A stretch of DNA of 64,000 nt from Paramarasmius palmivorus. Taxonomy: Eukaryota; Basidiomycota; Agaricomycetes; Agaricales; Marasmiaceae. Positions 1 to 12,398 of this stretch are shown here, piece after piece. A program made the position numbers and the translations under genes. The notes below the pieces were generated by a model that had not been told where the DNA came from, searched no databases, and saw only the letters and a list, made by a program, of their open reading frames with translations. Where the stretch lies: contig JAYKXP010000038.1 of NCBI GenBank assembly GCA_037176845.1, positions 248,001-312,000 on the forward strand. Direction: 5' to 3'. Position 1 is the stretch's first letter; every line of letters begins with the position of its first letter.

Positions 1-1461
1 AATAGGGTAAGAACTAGTACAGATGGGTAGCATGTCCATACTCACCCGACAGGATGCCAACGCATGGTTTCCTTCTGCACTGCAGCAAGATACGGAAGCC
101 GTTCACGGTCATTGAAATTCGGTAGTCGTGTGGTACCGACTACGCCATCTAACTCGTCCTGTACCTTTCGCTGTACGTCCGGATACAAGACCATAGCGAG
201 GAAAAAGGTCCCCAGAGTAGCGCATATCTATTCCATAGACATTAATGCATGCCCGTTTACTCCAGTATAGGTCAGAGACTCACGGTATCTAATCCAGCAG
301 CGTATAACGTGCTCGAAACGTACTTTATCAAGTCCTTTTCTTCTTCAGTCTCAGCTGTTTCCAACAATTGGGCTGTGAACGAAGGTAGGGCTGTTCCATT
401 GCGCTGATTGGCAAATGTCAGTACATTTCCCGGGAAAGTAGAGGTCGCAAACATACTAATTGGTCAATTACAAATTGATGAGGCACGTCGAGTGAACGTT
501 GAAGCGTTGATTTGAATGTTCGTGCTGCTGATTGGAAGGGGAGAAATGATGGAACCCATTGAGGGATGTTCTTAACTAGAAAAGTCGAATCAATCTGAGT
601 TGGAGAGAAACACGAAAACGCTTTGAGAACATACGGATGGGGATGATATCCACCAACCATTCGCCAGGTTTTGTCGCCAGATAGAACTCATACGCAGCCT
701 TCTCTACAACGTCGACGAGAGGATCAGAACCTTCACGGTTGACCCGGTATCCGTGGGACATGCGGAGATATATAGCTCCTATGGACCTGGAATACAACTT
801 CAGAGCCTTACAGGGAGCTTAAGCGCATCAAACTCAAACTGACCGTCTTAAGTGACGCAGAAGCTGGTCCGGGTCTTCTGCAACCTTAGCGAGGAAGTAG
901 TGCATTTCCTGTATTTGAGCGTCTTGAAAACCTCTGACCGCCGTCTTGGAACCACCGCACCGAAAAACCATTTTTCGGAGTGCACGAAAACGACTACCAT
1001 AAGGTGAAAGTATCATATTCGCGTTCCAGCCAACCCTGTGGCAACGGATATCTGAATAATATCTCAGAAGAAGAGTTGGAGACTCACATATCTCCAGCAA
1101 AAGTCAGCGTCGGTCTCTCGGAATAAACATTAGACCGCTTCTCCAAGAGATCTATACAGGCTTCGAATGAATTCAAGATCACCACAGTCTTGCCCATCAC
1201 TTGAAGAGAACTGATAGGACCTGACGAAGCGGGTGAGTGTTGTTATGACCACGAGAGAAGACAACACGTACCATATGTATCAAAGTAAGAGCCCCAACGT
1301 AGCCATGGGTGTTCTTTAGGCATATCCAGAGCATTTCCGATGAGAGGAAGACCCCGCGGACCTGGTGGTAACTTCTTGTGGTTGGAGCGCCAAATAGTGA
1401 TCACCAGGAGAAAAATTGCGACTTGCACGCCGAGGGTACCCCAGGAGAAGGAGAGAGGCAT
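1..1461 (-). CDS. Cytochrome P450 monooxygenase, CYP64-like (partial, runs off left edge)
   Basis: A haem-thiolate monooxygenase, probably anchored in the endoplasmic reticulum. The N-terminus starts at 1461 with a hydrophobic anchor ([11 protein letters not shown]), followed by the Pro-rich hinge [12 protein letters not shown]. Further exons give the I-helix AAGLDT (about 290) and the K-helix ExxR in KETMRWHP (about 60-80). The haem-binding Cys loop must lie beyond base 1, so the gene is incomplete here. Several short introns interrupt it. The family resemblance is to the basidiomycete O-methylsterigmatocystin oxidoreductase-like P450s; the substrate cannot be read from sequence. It lies on the same strand as the UbiA gene at 3125-4676, which may mean a shared pathway. 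Sure of family, unsure of function. Confidence 0.9.
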
Positions 1462-3124
1462 TATTTTGAGGTGAAAGTTGCAAAGAGGCTTTCAGAGAGG
1501 TGCATTAATTATCTCTCTTTGAGGAACTGCCTGAAGAAGGCCTAGTTTCGGGACGGAATGCAATGCAAAAAGCGCCAACACGCACCTATAGCTCTAACCT
1601 ATAGCTCTAGCCTCTAGACGCAATGCAAGCCAAATACCCTCCATTCCAAGATATGCACCATGTTCCAAAACCGGATCTTCCGAAACTGAGCTGGTTCATG
1701 ATCCAAGAAGTTAGAGGGGAATGAGGCCTAGGGTTCACCCGAAATTTCCTTGATGGCAGATGGTAGCAACTCGGAGACATTGACTTTTTTCTCCCACGCA
1801 TCATCGAATCATCCTTGACTTGAACTGTCATAAACAATTTCTCATCTCAACGTCCTGGTCCTCATGATCTACCACCCGCATGGCGGTTTAATTTTCTTTC
1901 ACTGACCTACATGCAATGCCAGGTCAGATAATGTGGCATCGAATAGCAGATATGAGCTAATCAGTATTGTCCGAACGGACTGCTCGTGTCTGGATCTGGA
2001 CTGTGCAGATGTTGTCCCTACAAGCTCGCTAGTAAATCTAACACCGGGAGTAGAACAAGGCAGGCACGGATTTTGACGGGGTGACTGGTGAAAAAGTTAG
2101 CTATACATAAGTCTAGTGTGGGCGCGGAGGCAGGAGCGAGGTGCGTCGCCATGGAACATAATGTAAACCTCCTACTTACCTACAGGACTAAGAAGGGTCC
2201 TTAGAGAATAGCTGCCCGGAAGTTTGTGACCTAGGTCCCTATTTTGGAACAAAACTTGAAGGTCTTCGGCGCTTAGGCGTGCTGCAGATGGCAAACCCGA
2301 AAAGTAGCCAGCAAGCGATTCCGCGATACGTGTTCACTGCCCCTCGCCTGCCTTCCCGCCCTCCGTTGAAACGCTGCGTTACGTTGCGTTTCATGCATCG
2401 CACTAGTCTTCAGACTGATATGTTCACCCGATGTTCACCACTTAAAACGTGTCCGTAACTTGTCCGTGAAGGAAGCTAACACTGCAGAGGCAGCACTAAC
2501 TGCCTCGGATTATAGTAAAACCCGTGGAATTGACAACAAGTACGTACTACGCCACACACACTATTACTAGTCCTTTTCCATGACCTTGCTCAATCCCGTC
2601 CACAGTGGATTGCCATACCTACGAGCCACGACCCATTGGAGCATGTGTTATTCGCTTATGCCAATTGTGGACTGATGTGGCTGGCTCGGACAGCTCAAAA
2701 ACTCCCGCGTGATTTGAAAATGGAGAATTTGTCCACTTCTGTTGGTCTGATCTTTGAAGATTTTCATGATGGACAATCATGACACGTTCCTTATCGACTC
2801 TAACTAGTTGGAGAAGTCCATTTTTCAGAAACACTAGCGTTCGCGTGAGGTGGCGTCTGCAAATGACGACTCATCCTACGAAACATCTCACATTGGAGAT
2901 TCCTGGAAACAGGAACCTATGTATGTCGATACGATCGATACCAGGCAACATAGTTTGATCGCTCGGCTGCGCTGAAAAATCGGTAAGTCAGTACCTGCCA
3001 TTGTACATCACCTCTTGCGACATCAACTTCATTTATGCTTAAATGAACGGGTCTGGAGTCCCTGTCATTGGATAGTATTCAATTTAATGACATGGAATTC
3101 AGGCGGTCGTCCGCAGCATATCTC
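1462..3124. other. Intergenic region, no supported gene
   Basis: This 1.7 kb stretch holds only short unrelated open frames without recognisable motifs. It contains the upstream region of the P450 gene and the downstream region of the UbiA gene. I see no RNA gene or mobile element in it. Confidence 0.5.
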
Positions 3125-4676
3125 TCACAGTTTGTCAAAGTGATTCTGTAAAACGAAAACAGACAAGAATGATATTGTACAGGTAAAGGCTTATTTCAAC
3201 TTCAAGCCAAAAGGTAGTCAAGGAACAGTCCAGCCCATATTATACCACCGAGCTGCCATGCGTTGGATTCGAACTACGTGGGAAGATCAGCGGCGTAAAA
3301 ACAAATGTTATATGTACAACTCACAAATTTCAAGCAGCTTTGAGGTGATTCCGTATCGACGCTGAAGATCTGATAGAAGAAATGGAGCGCTGCGCCACCG
3401 ACACTGACACCGTAAAACCAGACGTTCTGTTCATTTAGCATTCCAGCGGTTGCGAGGCACGCTAGCATCAACGACGAGAAAAACGTCAACATGTACCGCG
3501 CATGATGTCCAAACAGCAAAGCAGTGGACTTGACTCCCGCTTTAACGTCGTCCTTCTTGTCTTGTGAGCCATAGATAGTATCTAGACTTCGTGTCAGAAT
3601 GTATGATATGTTTTCACGGCCGGAACCGACCGACCATAATGAAGCGTCCAGCTGTTTGAACCTCGGACGTCAATCACTGTCAATCAAATGTAATTGGTTT
3701 ACTCACCACCACCCTGCTATTACCAGCATGGTCGCGGACATAGTGGCGTTAGGACGAAGAGCCATAATCGTAACCGCCGCCGGAAAGTTGACAGCTACTC
3801 CTATAGTCATAGTACATCTCAGCTGAGGTCAAAGCGCAGATTGAAAACGGAACTTACCGAGCCACGCCTGTGGCCAGTAAGTAATACGCTTCATCAGAGG
3901 GTAAATGCCTGGAAGCGGGAATATTGCAACAAGACCCATGTACCATCTACGATCGAGTCAGATCGGGGATAGCATGAGAATGGAGAGCTTTCGTACGCTA
4001 ATTTGTTGAAGGGCCAGATACAAGCGAGGAGGAAGGCTACATGTATGGCGCAGAATAACAGCGCTCCTGGAACTGAAACCGCACCCGATGCAACTGGGCG
4101 ATTCTTGGTACGCTCTATGTTTACATCAGGAATTGCGTCAGGGTTGTGCGGATAATTTTGCCGCTCACCAACAAGTCTGTCCAAGTCGCGGTCCAGGACA
4201 TCGTTCCACACGCACGCTCCACCTAAAAATAAAAGCTGCTAAGGGTGGGATCATTCGAATGGAGACTAGGAATACCCACTAAGATGCGACATTAGCAGAT
4301 AGCACCCGTGGGACGCGCTTCACAACTCACCTATGCAATACGGCAGCTCCGAAAAGTCCATATATCATTAACTGTGCATATGCCAATAAGGGCAGAGAAA
4401 GAGAGTAGGCAGACATTGTGACGGCCCACGCTAAAGCACCAGCATGAGTCGTGAAGTTAGTGTCAGGACGTTGGTACACTTGCCCACAGGCCAGAACGTT
4501 AGCATGCTACCAGCAAAGATATAGACTCTTGAGAGTTTAACCTATTAGACGTCAGTAACGGTAAACGTTGTCTAATAAGCACTGACCCATCGATACCACG
4601 TCTGATCAATAGACGGAAGTTGGGAATTGGTTAATGGTGTCGACATTGCAGGGGTCGGTCTTGAAGGAATTTGCAT
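3125..4676 (-). CDS. UbiA-family aromatic prenyltransferase
   Basis: An integral-membrane prenyltransferase that transfers an isoprenoid chain from a polyprenyl diphosphate to an aromatic acceptor. The first Asp-rich motif reads WNDVLDRDLDRLV (about 4170-4211) and continues across a short intron into ERTKNRPVASG. The second is YGSQDKKDDVKAGVKST (about 3510-3560). An early segment, FAGSMLTFWP, followed by several hydrophobic helices, is also typical. Start at 4676 (MQIPSRPTP); the last small exon ends in NHFDKL and a TGA at 3125. There are about eight exons. The N-terminus is short and shows no obvious mitochondrial presequence, which argues for a secondary-metabolism enzyme rather than the ubiquinone enzyme COQ2, but this is inference. 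The P450 next door and the O-methyltransferase across a divergent spacer are plausible partners. Confidence 0.9.
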
Positions 4677-5770
4677 TGTGGGCGGCAGACTTATATGCGT
4701 ACCAATTGGTGATTTGTTATGCTATGAAGGAAACCAAAAACGGTGCAATGCTATGTCGTGTCTAGGCGGAACACGTTCCCTCTGGTAGATCAAATGAAGT
4801 GCTCGCCGCCGTTTCTCCCAGCCAATCGTTCACATGTTAACGAGATGCACGTCAAGGACCCCCACCTGCGCGCGTTTGAGGGTGCCTAAATATGCCAGCG
4901 TGGTTGATGAACCAGCTCACAGTGGCTCGACCCCGCAAAGCCAAGAAGTCCGTTCATGGGGCGAGTGATTGTGCGGAAGCGTTTGTGGCTTTGATGGATT
5001 TATGTTTACCACAGAATTATCGACGCTAAGAGGTTCGTCTAGGACCAGGAATTGAACCACAGGGTCCATTGCTCAGGGCAGGGATCAGGTGTTGACACAG
5101 GTGACTGGCCGAGGGGAACAGATTAAGGACCCACCGCGGTCATCGGTGGGTCCACTCCTAGCACGAAGAGATTCGTTCAAAGATGAGCCTAAGGCATGCC
5201 AGGCGGTACATACTCACTGCCAAAGCCTTCCGGTTTCAAAGATAAACCACGTACACAATGGTCGTAGCACCGTATCCTGAGTAACATACGCGAGACCGAA
5301 TTTCCGAACCATGATGATCGACCGTAGATTACCCCATCTGTGAAAGTTGCAGATGATAAGGCCTAAAAACTCAGGAGAACGATACTCACATTCCGATTCG
5401 AGCTTCAAACTTATCCTCTTACAGTAAACCTGATCCGTATGTTTTAGTGCTCCAGGGATCATCAATCAGGATGCTAGTCTGTGAAATTTATAGAAGGAGT
5501 TGACGCAAAAAAAGTTTGACCTGAGTTCAGTCAATGATTCGATCCCAGAAAATTCAAGTAGACCAAGGTTATCGTGACCTGGCGGTGATTTGACACGTCA
5601 ATATTCACAGAAGAAGAAAGAATATCGATTTCTGAGCGCTGAGAACATGATGGTGAGAAGGAAAGTCACAGTTACGTGACATCTTCCTTGCTTTCACCCT
5701 GAATCACAGCATTTTCGGTCGGCCTTAAAATGAAGCCTCAGTCAGCACAAGGTTCATCAAAGCTTTCAGT
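4677..5770. promoter_or_regulatory. Divergent intergenic region between UbiA and O-methyltransferase genes
   Basis: About 1.1 kb separates two divergently transcribed genes and must hold both promoters. Short open frames occur (for example 5214-5465 on the minus strand) but none has a recognisable domain. No clear TATA box was identified. Confidence 0.45.
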
Positions 5771-7456
5771 ATGGCAAGCCCTCTTTCTGCTCTAGTTGAT
5801 ATCATCTCGAATGGCGTCGGCTCCATAGAGTCTGCATACAAGGAAAAAGGCGCTACCTATCCCTCGCTCGACGCGCCTTTTGCCCAGGGCCCTTGGACAA
5901 TGACCCTGGGTTGGAGATGACGATTAGAACCGTCGTTGCGGCATCTTTGCAGCTCATCGCCAGCATCCAGCACCCCATGGAGACAATCACACACGCAGCC
6001 TCTGCCTTTTACTCTTCGGCGGCTTTGGATGTCATCAATGAGGCGCATGTTTCCAATGTTCTCATCGCTGCAGGACCCGAGGTAATCAGTTTGGCTGTCC
6101 ATCTTGTATCGCCTGGTGCTGATCTCCGTCAATGTTAGGGTTTGCATATCAACGAGATCGCCAAAGAAGTTGGAATCGGAAATTCTGAACTTGGTACGTG
6201 TCAATCGTTTGGACACTGAATTTTCTACTAATTTACCTTGTCATTCGTAGGTCGAGTGCTTCGGTATCTAGCGAGCCGGCATATCTTTAGAGAAGTCACT
6301 CCAAACGTTTTCGCCCACAATCGGATTTCTACACTCCTCACCAAACGCGCGTCTCTCCCTGAAATCCGCAAGAAGTTGGTTGCTTAGCCTTTTACTCCCT
6401 AACGCATTTTAAATACTCTTTAGTCCCGAGGCCCAGTATGACGACTCTCCGGGTGCTGCTTTCGTTGGACATGTGTATGTTGGTTCTTTACTCTGCACAA
6501 TTCCCTTACTTAGCCTCCGTATACAGTACCAATGAGGCTCTGAAAGGCGGTCCTTACCTCGCAGAATTCCTTCTTGGTGGACACAAAGAACACCCATCCC
6601 CCTTCAATATGGCTATCGGCACTAAAGATTCTATCTGGCAATGGTGGGAACAACCCGGAAACGAAATGAGACCTCGTCGCTTCGCTACTGCGATGAAAGG
6701 AGGAGGCGATCGTTTCCCGCCTTCTATCTATACCGAAGGTTCGTCCTCAGTTGCGATGGATTGTTATTGAAAGCTTACAGTGCTGTCTTAGCCTTTGACT
6801 GGAAATCTCTGAAGGAAGGTGCCGTCGCGGTTGATGTTGGAGGCGGTGTCGGTCCTGTCACTCTAGCTCTACACAAAGCGTTCCCGCAGATAACATACGT
6901 TGTCCAAGACCTGCCTCCAGTCATTAGCGAAGCACAAAAGTTTTGGGAGAGTCAAGCACCCGAAGCCCTTTCTAGTGGAAAAGTCAAACTCCAAGGTCGC
7001 TCCATCATATAGAATTTCAATACAGCAACTAATTCATCTCTACTTTCAGTACAAAGCTTCTTTGAACCTCAACCAGAGAAAAACGCCGCTGTCTACTTCC
7101 TCCGACTTGTACTTCACGATTGGCCTAACGATAAGAGCCACGAGATTCTCAAGACCTTACGGGCGTCTGCCAATGACGATACCAAGCTCATACTCTTCGA
7201 TATGGTTGTTCCGCACGCTTGTGCCGAGGCTTCGCCTGTTCCAGGTGTTCCCGTCGGCCCACCCGCACCGTCACCACTACTCTCCAACTTTGCTGCCGGA
7301 TCGTTCATCACAATGGTTGATCTCCAGATGCTCAACTTGATGAATGGTATGGAGCGAACCATGGAAGGTTTTGTTGACCTTGGAAAGGAGACTGGATGGA
7401 AGTTGGAGTCTTTCAAACCTGGCCCGTTGACGGCATTTGTGTACTCTGCAGCATAG
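5771..7456 (+). CDS. COMT-type O-methyltransferase (frame break near 5880)
   Basis: An S-adenosylmethionine-dependent small-molecule O-methyltransferase of the plant-COMT-like type. The start at 5771 gives MASPLSALVDIISNGVGS. Later exons give a winged-helix segment (INEIAKEVGIG, then RVLRYLASRHIF), the SAM site VDVGGGVGPVTLAL (about 6830-6870), and the catalytic region LRLVLHDWPND (about 7110-7140), where His is the expected general base. One intron is only 35 nt (6739-6773). The reading frame breaks between SLDAPF and GPLDNDPGL, around the TTTT run at 5878-5881; one extra T would restore it, so a sequencing indel is likely, though a real null allele cannot be excluded. It could act in the same pathway as the UbiA enzyme and P450. 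Confidence 0.88.
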
Positions 7457-7810
7457 AATGGACGTAGACTGGGGAGTAGGAAGAAAGATTTAAATGAAGA
7501 TGTACTATTTATCTCCGCACTGTTGCAATGGAAGGTTTTCCATTTTTTCGGCTCCGTCTTTGGGTATCTCAGGTCCAGCAACAACCGCTCCATTGACCCA
7601 GAGCAATTTGCTTCTGTCACTCCCATCTTCACCACCGTCTCCCTCGTCCCGCCCTCGTCAATTTCTCAACGTAGCTGTACTAGCGGGGGAAGTTTTTCTC
7701 AGATAAGATAGATTAGATTCGACTCACAGTCCAGATTCTCACGAGCTATCCCGAATTCCGGAACCGTCCCAAGGGAACGGTAACAGCTTTTGCCTCAAAC
7801 GAAAGAAACC

Positions 7811-9876
7811 ATGATCCCAAGCACATCTGGCTCCCAGGCGTCGGCCTCAAACACCACTGCTTCTCTCGCTGACACTGGTGTCAACTTTTCCAAAAACTCC
7901 ATGGTCATCGACGCCAAAATCCCCAACGACCCATCCTCAGCGACCCGTTTGCCAGTGAGTATCGTTTTCTTGGTTCCTCTTGGCTTGGCTTGCCGAGTCG
8001 GAAGCCTTTGTGGCTTTTCTAGCGACTGACATCAACGCCAGACCGAAATAGCGGTACCTGCTCTTGCCATACATCAGCAACATCTGGAACGGGCTTCGAA
8101 TGCATCTAACGGCAGCACCGATGTCACTGGCTCAAATGGCAAGGCTTACGACCTGGAGAATTCACCTGTAGGGATGCGCTGTTGGGGACGCGACCCGTAC
8201 AACATCAGGAACGGTCTGAGAAATGAGGAGCAGTTATCGGAGTTGAGGTTGAGGAAGACAGGGAGCAAAGTTGCCAAATATCAGTCGAAGCAAAACTCTG
8301 TGAGTCTTCTCGAAGCGGCTCATGTATCACTCTGACGAAGAGTTTGTTCGATAGTTGATTGTTTCTCTCCTGAAACCCATCGAAACCCACACAGCGGAAG
8401 CTCAAATCGAAGAAGAAGCGACACGTTTACCAGTGATTACATTACACCCCTCTTGGCAGAACGTCTACCCCAATGCTAACATTCGACTGTTTTCCATAGG
8501 TCAAGATCGCCATTTGGGCCAGTCTAATAGCCAACCTTTCATTGTGTGTCATACAGAGTAGGAATCTTTACTTTATCATCCATATCTTCAGCTCATCTTT
8601 TCTTTTGCAGTGTACGCCGCTATATCTGCGCTGTCTCTATCTCTCCTTGCTACGGGTATCGACTCTATATTCGACATCGGGAGTAACGTCGTCTTATTTT
8701 GGCTGCATCGCAAGTCCGAAAAGATGGACGTCAACAAGTGGCCTGTGGGTGGGGCAAGATTAGAAACAATTGGTAACATCGTCTACGGTAAGTTCCATTA
8801 CGTCGTCAAGAGGCACGAGGCGGATATTGATGCTCGTCTGACACAGGTTCACTGTGAGTATTCAATCTGGTACTCGTTCCTTTCCAAAATAGAGTAACAC
8901 CCGACGTTCTAGAATGGCCTCTGTCAACCTCGTAGTGGTCGTGGAATCATGTAGAAGTATCATCACCCACTCTGATGCTGACGACACGAACGACTTCCAT
9001 CTGCCCTCGATTCTCTCCGTTGCTGCTGCCCTCTGTGGGTACCGTTTCCTCTGATAGCCGGTTGACTCTTTTGACACATCATCTCGGACAGTTGTCAAGC
9101 TCGTGTTGTTCCTGTATTGCTTTTCCCTGCGGAAGAACTCCAGTCAAGTACGTGTACTGTGGGAAGACCATAGGAATGATCTCTGGATTAACACATTTGG
9201 TTCGTGCCACATCTCCCTTGAGTACTTTTGCGTAGAAATGATGCGACTTCGGCAGGTATCCTGATGTCTACGGGAGGAAGCAAACTTCGCTGGTGTGAGT
9301 CTTCCTGTCTGCTCGATATCAGTGCCAGTAACTTACGTGATCCTCCAGACTTGGATCCCATGGGAGCGATCATAGTGAGATTCACGCAGTACACGAGGAT
9401 TTGCTCTCTAACTTTCATCTTAGATTGGGCTTGGTATCATCGTCGCCTGGGGACGCACGATATACGGTCAATTTGAGCTTTTGGCCGGAAAGTCCGCGCC
9501 GCATGAGATGCTCCAACTCTTGATATATAAGACTGCTACCTATAGCGAAGAAATCCAGCAGGTCGACACCGTCAGAGCGTACCATGTGAGTCCACTTCCC
9601 CTATTTTCATTTCATGCTCAAACATCAACGCGACATGTAGAGCGGACCAGACTACTTCGTCGAAATTGACATCGTCATGAACGCCAACACGCCTCTTTGG
9701 AAAGCTCATGATCTTAGTCAAAAACTCCAAGACCAGATTGAGGAATTACCGAACGTGGAGAGGGCATTCGTGCATGTGGATTATGAGTCGACCCATTCAC
9801 CAGTTCGCTACTTCTCACTGACACTTTGACATCTTCTAACTGGCTTTTCATCTAGGAACACAGAAAGTCGGTATAG
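7811..9876 (+). CDS. Cation diffusion facilitator (CDF) metal transporter
   Basis: A divalent metal/proton antiporter of the cation efflux family. It begins with a roughly 150-residue Ser/Thr-rich, probably cytosolic extension from 7811 (MIPSTSGSQ). The membrane domain follows, with the metal-site motif IDSIFDIGSN (about 8650-8690), then WPVGGARLETIGNIVYG, and a second metal-site helix EDHRNDLWIN (about 9150-9190). The C-terminal dimerisation domain reads VDTVRAYH, then GPDYFVEIDIVM and NVERAFVHVDYES, and ends EHRKSV with a TAG at 9874-9876. About nine exons. The DxxxD and HxxND pairs match the family; metal specificity and membrane (mitochondrial or vacuolar) cannot be decided. A likely housekeeping gene, not obviously linked to the neighbouring biosynthetic genes. 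Confidence 0.9.
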
Positions 9877-10367
9877 TACACGAGCACGGGATAAGGTGTA
9901 ACGATGTGATCATTACATATATCATTCCTTCTATTCACAAGAGATATGGACTAGAGCTCCGAGGAATGCTGGGACGGGGGAGCCGTTACTTATCTGATAA
10001 TACCTGCTGATCTATGTTTTATATTTGACTGCATCTCATGGTCCGAGTCGAGGACTAGAAAGTCTAATTCTAACAGACGTGGTGAGAAGGATCCCACCAA
10101 CATGGCACCTGCTACATTAAAAGCAGTTCGTTCCCGGGACATGGGAGCCGGGGATCCAAGGTCGTGGATGATGCCTATTGAAGACATACAAGGGTCTAAA
10201 TTGCCCAGCATACTGGTACTTCGAGCCTCAAGCCACGTTTTCAGATGAAGGTTCGGATGATAGTCGAATAAGTAGCCGGAAAACTGTGGGTACAACGTTC
10301 GAATTATCGAGTTCATCTGCATACAACATAACCTTGGGTCTTTCGAAGACCAATGTTCTATAACTGG
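9877..10367. other. Intergenic region between convergent genes
   Basis: The CDF gene (plus) and the membrane protein gene (minus) converge here. Only short shadow frames are present; presumably this holds the two 3' untranslated regions. Confidence 0.5.
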
Positions 10368-11500
10368 TCAATCTCTCCTCCCTAGGGCGGAACGAAATAC
10401 TTGTTCATAATCAGGTGGCAGTATTGACGTCCCGTCATCATCCTGTTCCTCTACACGTCCTGTACTAGCTTCTCTGTATGACCACTGCATAGCAACAGGA
10501 ATCGACATCGAGGTATCGGGGTCGCTAGGGGAGTGTTGTTGGCTGGAACCATCAAATGAAGATGGACTCGTATGGTGAGGCTTCAATCCACTTCGCTTGC
10601 CAATTGGATCACGAAGGGCCGCCTCTGAATAGGATATGGCGTATGGATTGATCCCTGGCGTACTTCGAATACCTGACTCGCGCAATGAAGGCCTTTGAGC
10701 CTCTGTGCACCGACGGCGCCTTCGAAGCCAGATACATAACATCGCTAGTAATGCAAGCAGGCCAGCACATCCTCCCAGCACTCCTCCAGCTATTGCGCCA
10801 ATGTTTCGAGAACGGCTCGGGTTTGCGGGGGTTGAAGTTACCGAAGATGGCGATGTTTCCAGCGATGACGAGGTTCCTTGGGATGACGATTGAGGCCCAT
10901 TTACTGGGACCTCTAGCTCAAAACGAGCGAGGGTGATTTGAGAAGTTCCGTTGGCAAAGCGATCGTCGCGTCGGTTGGTCAATATGACGCGATGAAGCTC
11001 TGGAGTGCTGAATGTTCGGCTATACAGGACAACCTGGAATTGTTCAGGTTTTCAAAGAACGAAAACAGTGTAAGAAAACTTACTGGTGGGTTTTGACCGT
11101 TATCTGTTCGATTCACGCCGTCTATGGTTTCATAATTTGGGGTATCAGGATTGCAGTCAAAGCATATTCCGTAACTTCCGCCTCCTGAACGAAGTATCCC
11201 GTAGTAGTAGAAGCCCACCGCAGGTTCTGCCGCAAGTTTATTAGCACGGACATCATGGCAGAGATGCATTTGTCTCACCAGGAAAATCTAAAAGAATTGA
11301 GGTCTATTTCAGCAACCAGGCGTAGCTTTTGTGGAGTACTTAAGTTGCGTACCAAAAGTTACACGAGCGGCTAGGCTGTTAGCACTCGCTAACGTTCCGC
11401 TTTCGTGGACACTGGTCGCGTTGTAGTAGCCTTGATACCAGTCTGTAGTGTAGTTGAGGAGTGGGTCTCGGTCACCGAAAGCGATTCTCCTTGTAGACAT
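10368..11500 (-). CDS. Single-pass membrane protein with secreted beta-rich domain, paralogue 1
   Basis: Belongs to a large Agaricomycete family of surface proteins with an ectodomain of jelly-roll character, a Ser/Thr/Pro stalk, one membrane helix and a basic, then disordered cytosolic tail. From 11500 the exons give RIAFGDRDPLLNYTTDWY, AVGFYYYGILRSGGG, ETIDGVNRTDNGQNPP, VVLYSRTFSTPELHRVIL and TSQITLARFELEVP, the usual order of the family. The helix is GAIAGGVLGGCAGLLALLAM followed by CIWLRRRRR (about 10720-10800). The tail ends LPPDYEQVFRSALGRRD. No classical signal peptide is seen at the chosen ATG; an upstream exon is possible. Function unknown; a role in cell-surface sensing or wall contact is only a guess. 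Tandem paralogue at 12399-13513. Confidence 0.8.
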
Positions 11501-12398
11501 TGAACGATGTAATGGGGAGTGGATAGTAACTTGGAGTGGGGGTAATAGGTGAGCCGTAATGAAAAACTTGTGCAGCCAAATTCTCCGCCCTGGTAACGCT
11601 TTTTGTAGGAAAGAAGAGAAGTATGCGAAGATGTATCATTTTTTCCTCCCGAGTCTTAGTCACTATGTATAGGGATCCAAGATCATGATAGTACTTGAAA
11701 AAGTCAGATTCGCAGTGCACACTGCACGTGCACGTGGAATAAGAGATGATTTCTCACGCACAACTCTTGATCAACATCCTCCCTATGAGGATCCAAAATT
11801 CTTCTTTTGAGTGGTACGAGATGCCTAGCTCCACTATGAGTGTTGGTTATGCTGATGTTCTAACCTGATAGGGCACGAGAACACCGCAATCGTCAATTAA
11901 AAGATGTGATCAACTTGGAAGATCCGAGTTCCCGAGTGCTTGCTCCACTGCGAATCCCGCTCTATTTCAACTGATGAGTGAGGAGGACGAGACAGTTCAA
12001 CAAGATCACTGAAAATGGCACGAGGGAATAATGACTGTTTCACCCTCGATTTTCCTTGGGCGAAGTGGAATTCTAGTGAGTCTACAGCTTACTAACTATG
12101 GCTGAAGTATATACTTATTGATACCGAGTCTGTTTAAGGGCAGGCTCCTGAATACTATCAGCCAAGTAAGTGCTGGGCTGCCACCGTCAACAACAGCCCA
12201 AGATCAGCATCTCCATCCTGATTCTCCTTGATTGATATAGGTATCCTTGGTGGTTGATGAGGTCGAAAGCTTATTCCACATGTGAGGGGCCATGTCTGCT
12301 GATTTGAGTCATATTAACCTTCGTCTTGGTGCACAGTCCGACTAGTACTTATCGCAGGCAGTGTCGACATACGATTCACGAACTTCATGGCTATTAAG
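11501..12398. other. Intergenic region between the two tandem membrane-protein paralogues
   Basis: Approximately 0.9 kb between the two same-strand paralogues, containing the upstream region of paralogue 1. I find no supported gene here. Confidence 0.5.

Noticed and set aside
3230..3300. tRNA-like sequences (GCTCGGTGGTATAAT and GTTCGAATCC in reverse complement) in the long last intron of the UbiA gene
   Set aside because: The D-arm-like and T-arm-like parts are in the wrong order, and no anticodon stem or matching acceptor stem can be drawn.
5795..5828. A 34-nt intron as the explanation of the frame change in the O-methyltransferase
   Set aside because: Its length gives the wrong frame and would remove conserved N-terminal residues; a missing T in the TTTT run at 5878-5881 fits better.
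7114..7635. 173-codon minus-strand frame
   Set aside because: It lies antisense to the catalytic domain of the O-methyltransferase and has no motif of its own.
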